Source of the DNA: Biscogniauxia marginata
Taxonomy: Eukaryota > Ascomycota > Sordariomycetes > Xylariales > Xylariaceae
Assembly: GCA_022695795.1 (NCBI GenBank)
Contig: MU404164.1
Coordinates: 1-64,000, forward strand
Length of the DNA stretch: 64,000 nt
Direction: 5' to 3'
Positions 37,830-49,668 of the stretch are shown here, in pieces. The first letter of the stretch is position 1; each line of letters opens with the position of its first letter. Both the position numbers and the translations under genes were made by a program. Under the pieces are notes generated by a model. The model saw only the letters and a list, made by a program, of their open reading frames with translations. It searched no databases and was not told the DNA's origin.

Positions 37830-40672
37830 ATGGAGAACAAGAGAAAGGCGGGCGGCGTGAACGGCCCCGACTCGGGGACCGACACTCCTGATCGAGCTTC
37901 GAAACGGCGCCGGCTGCTAGAGGTATGTTACGATGCATTTTCTTCACTTTCTTCACGGTTGGAAGCTGGTGACCGCTGTGCGCACGCTTTGCGACCACTG
38001 CTGCGGGTGTTAGGACGAAGACGACTTGCAGCTCGACAGGGTTGGTCGAGCGGAGCTGCTAAGGCAAAGCGCGGTGTAATGCAATGCCAATGTTCTCTCT
38101 CCCTTCGGTCGGCGCGGCCGCTCCAACCACCCTGCTACCTATTACATGAATACCCTCGACTCTCGAATCCCGAGTCCCTTTTTTTACTATTTTACCATTC
38201 GAGCCTTTGCGCTCCTTGTCGCCCTCTGCCTCGTCTGCCTTTCTGCCTTTCTGCTAACCACCGCCCTCTAGGAATTCGGGGACCTCTCCAATGGCGAGAC
38301 CCCCGAATCAACCACTGCATACGGATTGAATATTCTCGAGTCAATCCGAGCTACTACTGACAAGACGTACGTACAGTACACGCTATCCAATACCCCAATA
38401 CCGGCCTTATCCAGTGCACATTGTCCATTTAATTCAGGCATCGTCTCCATCACAACCCACACCAATTGCGATTCCAACACGAGACTTTTCTACAACCTAG
38501 CTAACCTCCGTTTCTCCTACAGTGGCCGCGCAATTGCTCCCTCCTTTGAAACCCTGCCATCCCGCAGTGAAAATCCGGAATACTACAAGGCTATTCGACT
38601 CCCGCTGTCCCTTGAGCTGATCGAGCGCAAGCTGAAGAATCGCCAATACCCCACACTTTCTACGTTGGAGAGCGATTTCAAGCGCCTCGTCTCGAACGTT
38701 AAGGAGACTAGCGACCGTACCTCGGCCGACTTTGGTGATGCGGAACGAATACGTAAAGCTGTCAGTAACTTGATGGTCAAGCAGAACCCTGCCTACAAAT
38801 TAGGCAATTACCAAGCTGTTGCTACGCCGCTACCCCCGAGTCCCGGCCCTGAAGATGCCGTGGGCGAAGAAGATGCCGAGGGAGAGGAGGAAGCAGACGC
38901 CCCGGCTGATTCCGGAGTTGATGCCAACGCCGATGCCGATGCCGATGCCGATGCGGAAGCAGAGGCGGCAGCAGAAGTAGAAGAGGAAGAGCAGGCGGAA
39001 GAAGATGATGCTCACGACGACAGCGAAGATGAAGAAGCCGACGAGGACGGTGATGAGGAAAATGGTGACGAGGAAGAAGATGACGACCCTAAACCCAGAC
39101 GACGGGGTGGGAACTCGAAAGGACCGGGCCGACCACCTAGAACTCCTGTCGCGCAGTCTCAGAAGGCTGCATCCCGCGGTCCTGTTTCCGGGAAGGCTGA
39201 TCACCACTACGAGAATGTACCCTTTAAGGGTCTCAATTTCCAGCAAGCCCAGGAGAAGATTGTCGAGGAGTTGATCCGCAAGAAAGACGACACGTGAGTG
39301 GCCTCGTGTATGGGACAGATTTTGGATAGGACTGACTAACTGGTCTTTCAGGGGTGACTATCCATACTTTGAGCCGTTTGTCTACCTACCGTCTCGTGCT
39401 CTTAAGGACTACTATGAGATCATTGCGGAACCTTTGTCGCTCAAGGCTCTCCAAAAGCAGGTTCGGGGCCAGCATGGCAGGTCGGAAGCAACCTACGTCA
39501 GCGACTTTAAGGCTTGGGCTGCATTTGAGGACCAAGCCGCTTTGATCTGGAAGAATGCCTACCATTACAACGAGGATGGGAGTGACATATCTCTCATGGC
39601 CCAAGAGCTAGAGGTAAGTCCTGACCCCTATGTTACTCCTTAAATTATACCTGACTGTTACAGGAAAACTTCCATGAGCTGTTGAAGGAGGCCAAGCAGC
39701 ACGTGCCGGAGCCTGCTCAACCCAAGATCAAACTGAAGGTACCGCAAAATTCGGAGACGCCTGGACACCCTAAGAAGATTACTATCCACGTCGGTGGCAA
39801 GGCCAGCGCAACAGGATCTCCAGCTCCTGCGACAGGACAATCTGGCGAGGGAGAGGTTACACGTAACGGCACTCCGTTGGGCAGAAATCCGTTCGGCGGC
39901 TCAGCGTCCACGTCGATCAGTCTCAACCAGCTTGACAAGGCCAGGAGCATGTCCGCCTCTGCGGGACCGCCCAGTCCTTCGCCACTGGCAATGGCGAAAG
40001 CTGAAGACACTGCGCGGCAATCGCCCGCAACTGTACCGCAACCTACGGCCACAACATTCCAACAGTTTGTGCCGGTAGTGATGCATCCCGCGGGTCCAAT
40101 GCCTAACGGCGTGGCTCAACAACCGCCGCCGCCGCCGCCGCCTCCGAAGAGGACATCGGCCGATATTCTCGAGGCACAGAAGTACCGGCCTCATCCCATT
40201 GGTAAGGTCGCTGCTCTTCTTTATGTACGATACTTTACTAACCCGGATCATAGTGGAATCAGAGGCCCTTATGCCGAAACTTGTCATCTGTTCTCATCCT
40301 AGCCTCCAGGTGGACAGCCGGCTGTCTATCACGATCCCGACGAGCACCACCGAGTACCAGCAGGAAATCTTCTTCAATGCTCCTGCGAGTCATTATCGAC
40401 TACAGATCCTTCCACACGTAGCGTCATTCCTTGAGACGCAACATCGGGAATGGAAATTGAACGTGTTGCATGATTCGACGCGCCAATACCCATCCGCAGT
40501 TTCGTTTGAGAAACGGGGCGAGCCAATCTTCGATATATCGCTTCACTACGGAACTAACCGGCTCGAAGTATCGCTTGTGGCGGCGCTTCCCAGAGGCGAG
40601 AAGGGCCCCAGCGGGCTCAATATGGAGCTGGAGAAGTACGTGGTTTACTTCAATCTGCTGAAGCACCAGTGA
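37830..40672 (+). CDS. RSC4: RSC4-like chromatin-remodelling subunit with two bromodomains, 725 aa
   Basis: Probable subunit of the RSC SWI/SNF-type nucleosome remodeller. Exons: 37830-37922, 38272-38366, 38523-39293, 39352-39613, 39664-40201, 40254-40672; introns of 349, 156, 58, 50 and 52 bp. The N-terminus is basic (ASKRRRLLE). Bromodomain 1 (about residues 45-135) has a clear ZA loop and PEYYKAIRLPLSL helix but lacks the usual N-A-x-x-Y-N acetyl-lysine motif. A long Asp/Glu/Ala tract follows (about 165-240). Bromodomain 2 (about 305-415) is canonical, with YYEIIAEPLSL and NAYHYNEDGS. Then come a Pro/Ser linker with a Pro8 run and a conserved C-terminal domain ending VVYFNLLKHQ. The start is the first in-frame ATG; the open frame extends upstream only via GTG. 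Yeast RSC4 has the same double-bromodomain plan. Confidence 0.88.
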
Positions 40673-41872
40673 GGTCTTGCCGTTGATGGTTCGTTTGGTT
40701 GGGTTCTGGGTTGGCCAAATTCGAAGTATGGGTTTGTTTTTGGCGTGTTAGGAATCGATACCGGATTGACGGTGCACAGCTGCGAGGCCACCGTTGGGTT
40801 TCCCCAAGTTGGCTGCCCGTCTATATTGTAGGATTAGCAACATACTGTGTTTAATTTTCTCAAGATACTGAATTCGTATATTAAGGTCTTAAGGGGGGTT
40901 GCCTCGAGGCTCGTGCGTGCATGGTCGTAGTTGTAGTAAGGTAGGCCAACTACTAGGTAGAGAGATAGTATAGGCTCTCTGGAGTAATCACGGTGTTTTT
41001 TATACGAGAATATCCTCTTAATTTGATATATATAATTCTTGATGTAGAGTTCTATGACTGGGAGTATCGACGTTCTGAAAGTCTTATGTTTCCATCCCCC
41101 CCCCCCGCCCCTCTCTTCCCCTTTTTTTCTTCTTTTAGTTCCCTTCATCGGTAGATGACATGGAGTTTTCTCGTCAGAACGGCATATATAAGATATATGG
41201 TTATGCTTACCTCGAGGATTCTAGTCCCGGAGGTCATAGAACTATGCCCTTATTAAATGCGTTCTACTTGCTATATAGGTATGTAGACGGTCAGAAAAGG
41301 GAAAAGGAAAGGGAAGAAGAACGGGGTTCCCCGGAGATACTACAATTAACTACTTAACAGAGCAAAAAATATCCGTCGTTTGCTAAAACTAAAAATGACT
41401 TGACAGATCTGTAGGGTAGCTACCTACATATGATGTGGATTTGGATGCACGAGTCACCCCACTAGCAGTACATCTTTATTGTATCCCACCATCAGAATTT
41501 TCTCTTGTGGGTTCATTCAGGCATTAGAAGAAGAAAAAAAGGCCGCGGATTGGTCCGGGGTGCAAGCAAACTGCCTAGGTAGATACCTAGAAAGGCCGAA
41601 GGGGGGGTTGTTGGCTTACATAATAAGTGGTTTAAATACAGGACGAGCAGGAGGGGGTGAGGTGGGGTTCGCTTTTCTTTCCCCCCATTCACCGCCCGTG
41701 GCAGAATATTTTTTCTCTAAAGAGTTCCTGCACAAATCCATTCGATTTCCAAAATTTTTAATTTACAACCGCCTTGCAGTCTTCCTCTCTCTCCCTCTCT
41801 CTACAAAAATTATCGCTGTCTTCGGCTGTCTGTCTCCTCCCCCCAGTCCTCTCCGAAAATCACAGCAAAAAA
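40673..41872. other. Intergenic region RSC4-like gene / SSB
   Basis: 1.2 kb without a recognisable gene; the right end is the SSB promoter and leader. Confidence 0.45.
41780..41850 (+). promoter_or_regulatory. Pyrimidine-rich leader of SSB
   Basis: A CT-rich tract (TCTCTCTCCCTCTCTCT and further CTCCTCC runs) ends about 25-90 bases before the SSB start codon. Such tracts are common at transcription starts of highly expressed fungal translation genes. This is an inference from composition only. Confidence 0.4.
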
Positions 41873-43119
41873 ATGGCCGAAGAAGTCTACGACGGTGCCA
41901 TCGGCATCGATCTGGGTATGTCAGGCCATGTCATATCGCCCGCAGCGCATCAAATCCGTAAAATATTCCCACTTAACACCTGCTAATCAGTCCCGCCTCG
42001 CCGCGGCCGACAGGTACCACCTACTCCTGCGTTGCAACCTACGAGGGGAATAATGTCGAGATCATCGCCAACGAGCAGGGTAGCTTCACTACCCCGTCGT
42101 ACGTCTCCTTCAACGAAAAGGAACGTCTGATCGGCGAGGCTGCCAAGAACCAGGCCGCGATGAACCCGCGGAACACCATTTTCGATGTCAAGTGGGTTCC
42201 CTTCCCAAGTGATCCATGAAGTGCGCCGAGCTGACCTCTATTGACTCCAGGCGATTGATTGGCCGACCCTTCGACGACCCTATTGTCAAGAAGGATATCG
42301 AGTCATGGCCTTTCAAGGTGGTTGAGCAGGGCACCAACCCCGTGGTCCAGGTCGAGTACCTTGGCGAGACCAAGACTTTCTCGCCTCAAGAAATCTCCGC
42401 CATGGTTCTTACCAAGGTACAAGCCATCCCCCCCTTCTCTACCATTCTACCTCTGGCGAACAGTCTGGCTAACCTACCATGAATAGATGAAGGAGATTGC
42501 CGAGACCAAGCTCGGAAAGAAGGTCGAGAAGGCTGTTATTACTGTCCCGGCCTACTTCAACGACAACCAACGTCAGGCCACCAAGGATGCCGGTGCCATT
42601 TCTGGCCTGAACGTCCTCCGTATCATCAATGAGCCTACTGCCGCAGCCATTGCCTATGGTCTGGGTGCAAACAAGTCTAACAAGGAGCGGAATGTCATGA
42701 TTTACGATCTTGGTGGTGGCACTTTCGATGTGTCGCTACTGAACATCCAAGGTGGTGTGTTCACCGTCAAGGCTACTGCCGGTGACACCCATCTTGGTGG
42801 TCAAGATTTCGATACTAACCTTCTGGACCACTGCAAGAAGGAATTCCAGCGCAAGACCAAGAAGGACATCTCTGGCGACCCCCGAGCCCTGCGCCGACTT
42901 CGGACTGCTTGTGAGCGTGCCAAGCGAACTCTCTCCAATGGTGCCCAGACTACTATTGAAATCGACTCTCTGTTCGATGGTGAGGACTTCTTCCTCCAGA
43001 TCACTCGTGCCCGTTTCGAGGATCTGAACGCGAAGGCCTTTGCCGGCACCCTAGAACCTGTTGCTCAGGTCCTGAAGGATTCTGGCGTCGAGAAGAGCGC
43101 CGTCGACGAGATTGTCCTC

Positions 43120-43151
<32 letters not shown>

Positions 43152-43998
43152 GAAGCTCCTCAGTGACTTCTTCGACGGAAAGAAACTCGAGAAGAGCATC
43201 AACCCCGACGAGGCCGTCGCCTACGGTGCCGCTGTCCAGGCTGGTATCCTCTCCGGCAAGGCCACTTCCGCTGACACCTCTGACCTCCTCTTGTTGGATG
43301 TCGTCCCTCTCTCTCTTGGTGTTGCTATGGAGGGTAACATCTTTGCCCCTGTCGTCACTCGTGGCCAGACTGTCCCTACCATCAAGAAGCGGACGTTCAC
43401 CACCGTTGCCGACAACCAGCAGACTGTACAGTTCCCCGTCTACCAGGGTGAACGTGTCAACTGCGAGGACAATACTTCCCTAGGAGAGTTTACCCTAGCA
43501 CCCATTCCTCCCATGCGGGCTGGTGAGGCTGTTCTAGAAGTCGTTTTTGAGGTTGATGTGAACGGTATCCTGAAGGTTACTGCTACCGAGAAGACCTCGG
43601 GCCGTAGTGCTAACATCACCATTGCCAATTCTGTTGGTAAGCTGTCGTCTACTGAGATCGAGAGCATGATCAACGGTACGCTTTTCCTCACATCCCGCTC
43701 TTAGCGAGCCCAAGCTAACATAATTATAGACGCGGAGAAGTTCAAGAACAGCGATGAGGCTTTCAGCAAGAGATTCGAGGCTAAGCAGCAGCTCGAGTCC
43801 TACATCAGCCGTGTCGAGGAAATCGTCTCAGACCCTACCTTGTCTCTGAAGCTAAAGCGTGGCCAGAAGGAGAAGATTGAGCAGTCCCTTAGCGATGCTA
43901 TGGGCCAGCTCGAGATCGAGGACTCAAGCGCTGATGACCTGAAGAAGAAGGAGCTAGCATTGAAGAGACTAGTGACGAAGGCTATGTCCTCTAGATAA
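41873..43998 (+). CDS. SSB1: Ribosome-associated Hsp70 chaperone, SSB type, 614 aa
   Basis: A cytosolic Hsp70 that binds nascent chains at the ribosome together with the ribosome-associated complex. Exons: 41873-41915, 42014-42191, 42251-42416, 42487-43675, 43730-43998; introns of 98, 59, 70 and 54 bp. The Hsp70 signatures are intact: IGIDLGTTYS (split by intron 1), [34 protein letters not shown] and [17 protein letters not shown]. The substrate domain follows, with a C-terminus ending [12 protein letters not shown] rather than EEVD. Length, the [15 protein letters not shown] start and the missing EEVD identify the SSB subfamily rather than SSA. The intron 2 donor is GTGGGT and the intron 3 donor GTACAA, both weaker than the rest. 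Confidence 0.96.
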
Positions 43999-45811
43999 TC
44001 GTCTTGTTTTTTTTTTCGCGTTTTTCGATTTTAGTCCTTGGGATATAGATAGGTGGGGGGGGGCTAAGTTGCTCGGGGTTGAGCATACGACGTGATGATT
44101 GCTCATCTGCGCGATCGATAGACGTCGGTGCGTCGAGGGAAGTGAATTGCTTCTCCGACTCGCTTTTGGGAAAAGTGTTAAGGAAACAAAAAAGTCTATC
44201 GGGGTGGGTTCTGCCTTTTTATCCGAAAACGTATACTCCCGCGATCTTCGTGACGTCTCAAGGAACTAACCACCTGGTTTTCGGCGTCTTTGCATGTAGA
44301 TTGGGGAGAAAAGATCCCATAGGGATGAACGCTGCATGAAATATGATCCTGAAATGTTCTGTTATATGATTACTTACACGTGATAAAGTGTGACCGATAA
44401 AATGGTATGGGAGTCTGAGTGAACGTCGAATACTGGGGTAGGCAGGATTTGCTTTCTCAATGTGCGCCTTTGTTAATACACGGGTGCCTGCGGTGGGATA
44501 GATGTCAATATTGTGTCTTCAGTTTGACATGTATTAAGAATTACCATAATTTTATAGTTACAGGTTGTGATCTTGAAAAGTGGAATGTAATAAATATATA
44601 TGATCCGGCTTGAAGGTAGAGGGGGTTGAAATACGGAATAATATAGGATTTATCTTGAACTGTTTCCTAGTTACAAAAATCGGAAATATGGAATAACAAA
44701 GAAACATATCTGTCTACGCAGAGTATCAGGTATCTATTTATCTCGTGTACTGTACCTTACTCATCTTTTCTTATTTGAACATTGTTATATAATTAAAGGG
44801 GCATCTCTTTTTATAAGCAAGACGTAATGGAATGCAATGAGCCGGGTTTTGACTTAGTATATGTTTCTTCCTCCTTGTTCTGGTTGGACGTGGTTGAATT
44901 TCGAGGATGTAAGTTAGGATGTGATCGTGACGGGATGGGTATATCGTATTCGGTTTTGTAGTTTGTGTATTTGTTGAATTTTGGAATGACCAGGCATGGA
45001 GTCGTGACTGGTGTACTGAAAATACGTCGGTTCTGTGGGTTAGTATAGGGAGGTGGTCGACGGGCCAGAAAGAACCGAGGTTTTTTTTTGTTTAGAAAAA
45101 AAGGGGCGGCCACTTAGTCTTCTCACTGATATGAATATACTTCGGTTGCGAGACTACGAAGCAACCGCACGCCGGATGCCGAATGAGGGCGGGCAGACGG
45201 GGTTGTCCCCGCGAACACGGGCATCCCACGGTAGTGGCTTGGTGTATTTTGGAGTTCGGTTGGAATTGGTCAGTGTATGTGAGGAATGGTGGCTATAATG
45301 ATTTTTGAGGGTATGCCGGGATTTATATAATATATACTTTGGGATATCGGAGAAAGGTTAATGATTTACCTTTTGCGGTGAAAGGGAGGAGCTGAAAACG
45401 ACCTGTGTTAGCAGAGACAGGTGTAAGATATCAATCAGAAACGCTTAAAATGAAACTCTCATGCAAAACCCGTTCAATGTTTAGCAGTGATAATAAAATG
45501 GCCATTTCAAATCTTTTGTATTTGACAATTCATGCAAGTCACTTTCAGAAATGCTCGAGGAGACGGCAATGATGTACATTATGATTCCTCGTATGTTTAC
45601 ATGTATTGAAATTTGAACTGTCCCTATGGGAGGAGTTATACTCCGAAAACGGGTGAATCCACAAATTACGTATACTAAATATGGGAATACTCGACGAAAA
45701 TAGGTTTCTGGGTCTTGAAATTCGATGTTGGTCACTTATGATAGTATTGAATCGAGGAGTATGCATCAATGGGAAATAGGAATTAATAGTATTCATAGGG
45801 TTCGATGCTAA
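43999..45811. other. AT-rich intergenic region downstream of SSB
   Basis: 1.8 kb without a recognisable gene; it separates the housekeeping block from the catabolic cluster. Confidence 0.5.
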
Positions 45812-46618
45812 CTAAGTACGACCTGTAGACGACGTGATACCCCCATCAACAACGACCTTCTGTCCTGTAATGTACTTCGCTTCATCAGACGCAAGAAACA
45901 GGGCGGCATTCGCAACGTCCCACGCGTCTCCCATCCTCACCATAGGAACTTGGTCCTCGCGCATCCTCCTAAACGTCTCGTAGCCGCCTTCGTGCGGGAA
46001 CCTTGCCGACAGGTTCTTGGTATAGGGTGTCTCCATGAGGCCTGGAACAACCACGTTGAGGCGCACTCCTTTCTGGGCGTACATGACAGCCGTCGTCTTG
46101 GCAAACTGGATAATGGCAGCCTTGGCGGTGCTGTAACCGATCTGGGGCTTGCCGATGTAGCGCATTCCGGCGATGCTGGAGATGCAGACGATGGCCCCGC
46201 CGGCCTCCTGCTTCTCCATGACGGGCAATACGAAATGGCAGGCTAAGTAGACGCTCTTGAGGTTTATATTCATCTGTGTATCCCAGATGTTCTCGGACAT
46301 GGTGGCTGGAGTCCCTGGCTTTGAGCGTCCGACGTTGGGAACTAAGATGTCAATTCGGCCGTGTTTGGCCAAACATGCCTCGACGAGTGCCTTCACGGAC
46401 TCGGACGAGGTAGCATCGACGGTCATGACGTCGCATATACCACCGTTGTCCAGGATCGTGCTTTTTGTTTTGCTCGTTGATTCGAGCGATCGATTTCCGC
46501 CGAATATCTTTGCTCCTTGTCGCGCGAACTGGACGGCACAGGCTGCCCCTATTCCCCAGCCCTCGGGCCCGGCCTGGCCGAGGCCTATAATGAGTGCAAC
46601 TTTGCCTTCTAAGCTTAG
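45812..46618 (-). CDS. Short-chain dehydrogenase/reductase of the catabolic cluster (5' end unresolved)
   Basis: A classical-type SDR of about 268 aa, expected to oxidise a hydroxyl or hemiacetal group with NAD(P). From 46618 the frame reads LSLEGKVALIIGLGQAGPEG, then WGIGAA (glycine-rich cofactor loop), VPNVG in place of NNAG, ISSIAG with the catalytic Ser, YSTAK (Tyr/Lys pair) and a C-terminal GQKVVVDGG. The N-terminal region lies upstream of the first in-frame Met (46426), so that Met is not the true start. No ATG is found in frame between a stop near 46658 and LSLEG. The start therefore sits in an unrecognised short 5' exon (CTTAG before AAGGC could be an acceptor), or the 5' end is damaged. 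Divergent from the IlvD/Edd gene, with two CGG-N7-CCG sites between them. Confidence 0.8.
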   Translation of the reverse strand, partial: LSLEGKVALIIGLGQAGPEGWGIGAACAVQFARQGAKIFGGNRSLESTSKTKSTILDNGGICDVMTVDATSSESVKALVEACLAKHGRIDILVPNVGRSKPGTPATMSENIWDTQMNINLKSVYLACHFVLPVMEKQEAGGAIVCISSIAGMRYIGKPQIGYSTAKAAIIQFAKTTAVMYAQKGVRLNVVVPGLMETPYTKNLSARFPHEGGYETFRRMREDQVPMVRMGDAWDVANAALFLASDEAKYITGQKVVVDGGITSSTGRT

Positions 46619-46793
46619 TATAATTGTATTTTTTTTCTTTTTAAAAAGAAAGGAGGGCTACGCTGCGGAGGAATTATATCACTATTATTGATTTATTGTC
46701 CTTGATGTACTTGGATAGAATACCACTTTCGAGTTCTTCGATGTAGTCTTAGTATTAGTCTGTTGGCAATACGCTGTGATCCCGCCAACAACA

Positions 46794-46806
46794 CGGAGAT
46801 TCTCCG
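46794..46806. promoter_or_regulatory. Putative Zn2Cys6 binding site CGG-N7-CCG (site 1)
   Basis: CGGAGATTCTCCG is a near-perfect palindrome around a central T. It is followed by CGC and lies between the divergent SDR and IlvD/Edd genes. The same 13-mer occurs, in the opposite strand reading, at 49484. Inverted CGG triplets are the classical target of fungal Zn2Cys6 dimers. Confidence 0.65.
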
Positions 46807-46845
46807 CGCACCCGTATTGAGTAAGCGACTACTATACCATCGGGA

Positions 46846-46858
46846 CGGAGAACCCCCG
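46846..46858. promoter_or_regulatory. Putative Zn2Cys6 binding site CGG-N7-CCG (site 2)
   Basis: CGGAGAACCCCCG keeps the CGGAGAA half-site and the 7-bp spacing, 52 bp from site 1 (about five helical turns), in the same divergent promoter. Confidence 0.55.
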
Positions 46859-47074
46859 CGACTTTCGGCTTCCATTCATGTGATGTGTATTTCTCATCTT
46901 GGCTCCACATTTCGCCATGTATTATCACGAGGATCCGGCTGCTGTGATGCTTTCTCCAGATAGATACTGCACGAACGATGTGAAATGAATAGTCGATGTT
47001 ACACCCCTAAAGGTGAAGCCAAATCCAATTGAAACAAAACCTTTTCTTGCTGAATAGGTATCGAGCTAATACAT

Positions 47075-49222
47075 ATGGCGGAACACGCTGAAGACGGCGA
47101 TAAGCAACCGGGGGAAGTGGAAGCTAATCACGACTATGATTTATCAAGACCCATCAACTCGACTCAAGGAATGAGGCAAGGGCTCACCTCCTACGGGGAT
47201 GCTCACTTTTCACTTTTTCTGCGAAAGGTCTTCATCAAAGCGCTCGGGTACAGCGAAGACGCACTCTCTAGACCTATTATCGGTATAGTCAATACGTACT
47301 CGAGCTTCAACCCGTGTCATGCGAACATCCCCCAGCTTATCGATGCCGTCAAAAGGGGGGTCCAACTCAATGGCGGGCTCGCGATAGACTTTCCGACTAT
47401 TAGTCTCCACGAGTCCTTTGCCTCTCCCACGAGCATGTACCTGCGCAACCTCATGAGCATGGACACGGAAGAGATGATCAAGGCTCAGCCTGTGGATGCT
47501 GTTATATTAATAGGCGGTTAGTCAAATGGTTACCCCCCACTCCCCCCCCGCCTTCCCCCTCAGCCCCGTGGCTTGAAATATCTAGAGGATCGCTAAATGC
47601 GACGACAGGCTGTGACAAAACCACCCCAGCGCAGCTGATGGGTGGGATTTCGGCCAACAAGCCGATCTTGCATTTGGTTACCGGACCGATGATGCCGGGG
47701 AGCCATAAGGGGGCGAGAATCGGAGCTTGTACGGACTGCCGGAATAATTGGGCGAGTTTCAGGGCCGGCGTAATGGATATTGAGGAGATCGCGACGATCA
47801 ACGAGGAGCTTGCGCCCACTGCAAGTAATAAAACGTCTCTGTAAGAAAAATATAATGTACTAACAATCATCCCCAGGCAGGCACTTGTGGTGTTATGGGC
47901 ACAGCGAGCACAAGTGAGTTAATTTTGGAGTTGTTTATTGCCTCTTATAGCCCGTCTCGGGGGTACAACTTGCCTATTCTGACTTGTTTTATGAGTTTTT
48001 TCTCCCGAGACATGTTTCATGGATTAAAAAAATTGTGCAAATATAGCAATTACTGACTCCTTTTTCTATAGTGGCTTGCATATTGGTTGGCCTCGGTCTC
48101 ATGCCGTTCAAGGGAGCCTCGGCACCAGCCGTGTCGTCAGCTCGACTTAGGATTGCAGAAGCAACTGGAGCAAATGCCGTGGCCGTCGTCGCCGCCGGGG
48201 AAAAGTTGAAGCCGCAGGCCTTATTGTCACGGGAATCTTTCATCAACGCCATAACCGTCTTACAGGCCATCGGAGGTTCCACCAATGCTGTCGTGCACTT
48301 GATGGCCATCATCAATCGGCACCCCAAAGTTGCGGGCACAATTACTCTAGATACGTTCGATGAGGTCGGGAGACGGACTCCTCTCCTCGTAGACCTAAAA
48401 CCGAGCGGCTCCAACTACATGACGGATTTCCATAACTCTGGCGGCATGGCCGCGTTGCTACACGAGTTGAGACCACTGTTGCATCTCGAAGCCTTGACCA
48501 TCAGTGGCAAGACTCTCGGCGACGCTCTAGACAGCGAAACTCTCCTGCCTGTTCCCAGGGAGCTACGATGCATCCAGCCATTTGATTCACCCCTTTACCC
48601 TGCTTCCTCGGTCGTGGTGCTCCGGGGAAACCTCGCCCCGCAGGGTGCCGTGATGAAGGCGAGCGCTTCCAAGGACCGAAAGTTGCTGAATTACTCTGGA
48701 CGCGCGGTTGTGTTCGCCGGGTCCGCGGACCTAGCACGCCGGATCGACGATGAGAACCTCGCCGTCACGCCAGACAGCGTCCTGGTCCTCCAGAACATCG
48801 GCCCGGTCGGCAATCCCGGCATGCCCGAGGCAGGACTCATACCGATACCGCGCAAGCTAGCGTCGCAGGGGATCACGGACATGCTCCGGATCTCGGACGG
48901 CAGGATGAGCGGGACGGCGGGAGGGACGATCGTGCTGCACGTCTCGCCCGAAGCCGCCGATCCCCAGTCTGTCTTCGGGATTGTGCGCGATGGTGATGTG
49001 ATTACCTGCAACGTGGACGAGCGAATACTAAGGGTCGAGATAAGCGATCGGGAGATCGAGGAACGGCGCTCGGCTAGGCAAAAGGAAGTTGAGGCCCGAG
49101 AATCCCACCCGTGGGTGGAGAGAGAGAAGATGAGAGGATATAGAGGGCTGTACATGCGCTCTGTGAACCAAGCAGACCAGGGCGCGGACTTTGATTTTCT
49201 GCGGGCCGAAGCATCGTCTTGA
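47075..49222 (+). CDS. IlvD/Edd-family dehydratase, probable sugar-acid dehydratase, 613 aa
   Basis: An iron-sulfur dehydratase family that converts dihydroxy or aldonic acids to 2-keto-3-deoxy acids. Exons: 47075-47516, 47609-47824, 47881-47913, 48072-49222; introns of 92, 56 and 158 bp, with a 33-nt third exon that carries part of the cluster motif. Three cysteine blocks expected of the Fe-S site are present: IGGCDKTTPAQL, GACTDCRNNW and STCGVMGTASTMA. Further family blocks are AIGGSTNAVVHL and ISDGRMSGTAGG near the C-terminus. The N-terminus has no obvious mitochondrial presequence, unlike the valine/isoleucine-pathway DHAD, and the catabolic neighbours argue for a sugar acid substrate. 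A paralogous DHAD role cannot be excluded from sequence alone. It shares its promoter with the SDR gene. Confidence 0.88.
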
Positions 49223-49483
49223 ACTAGGTGATCTGAGCATCTCGAACTCATTTTCTGGTAGAATTAGGTACTTATACACATATAAACACCCACTATAGTT
49301 GCTTGAAACCAATCTCACTCATACTTTCCTGGTATGAAAGGGTATTATCCTTGATGTATCGCAGACTATAATAGCCCTAGTTGCACAATGCAATCAGCGG
49401 CGTCGCTTTTGCGACACTATGCCAATACACTTCTTGAATGAGAGAGTTGTTCCGAGACAAAAGCCCCTTTTGTTTCATGAGGG

Positions 49484-49496
49484 CGGAGAATCTCCG
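49484..49496. promoter_or_regulatory. Putative Zn2Cys6 binding site CGG-N7-CCG (site 3)
   Basis: CGGAGAATCTCCG, embedded in GCGGAGAATCTCCGCGC, 173 bp before the Dabb gene start. It is identical to site 1 read on the other strand. Confidence 0.65.
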
Positions 49497-49668
49497 CGCG
49501 ACGCTAGTAGCTTCTCGATCATACATACCGCTTGACTTACCCGAGGCTAGTTGATGTATCACAAAGGGGGACATCTCCTCTTCTATTAGGATATAACGAA
49601 ACGAACAGCTCTCGTTTTCTTATTACTGAGATCCCGATTACAAAGACATCCAGGCCGAAGTTTCAACC

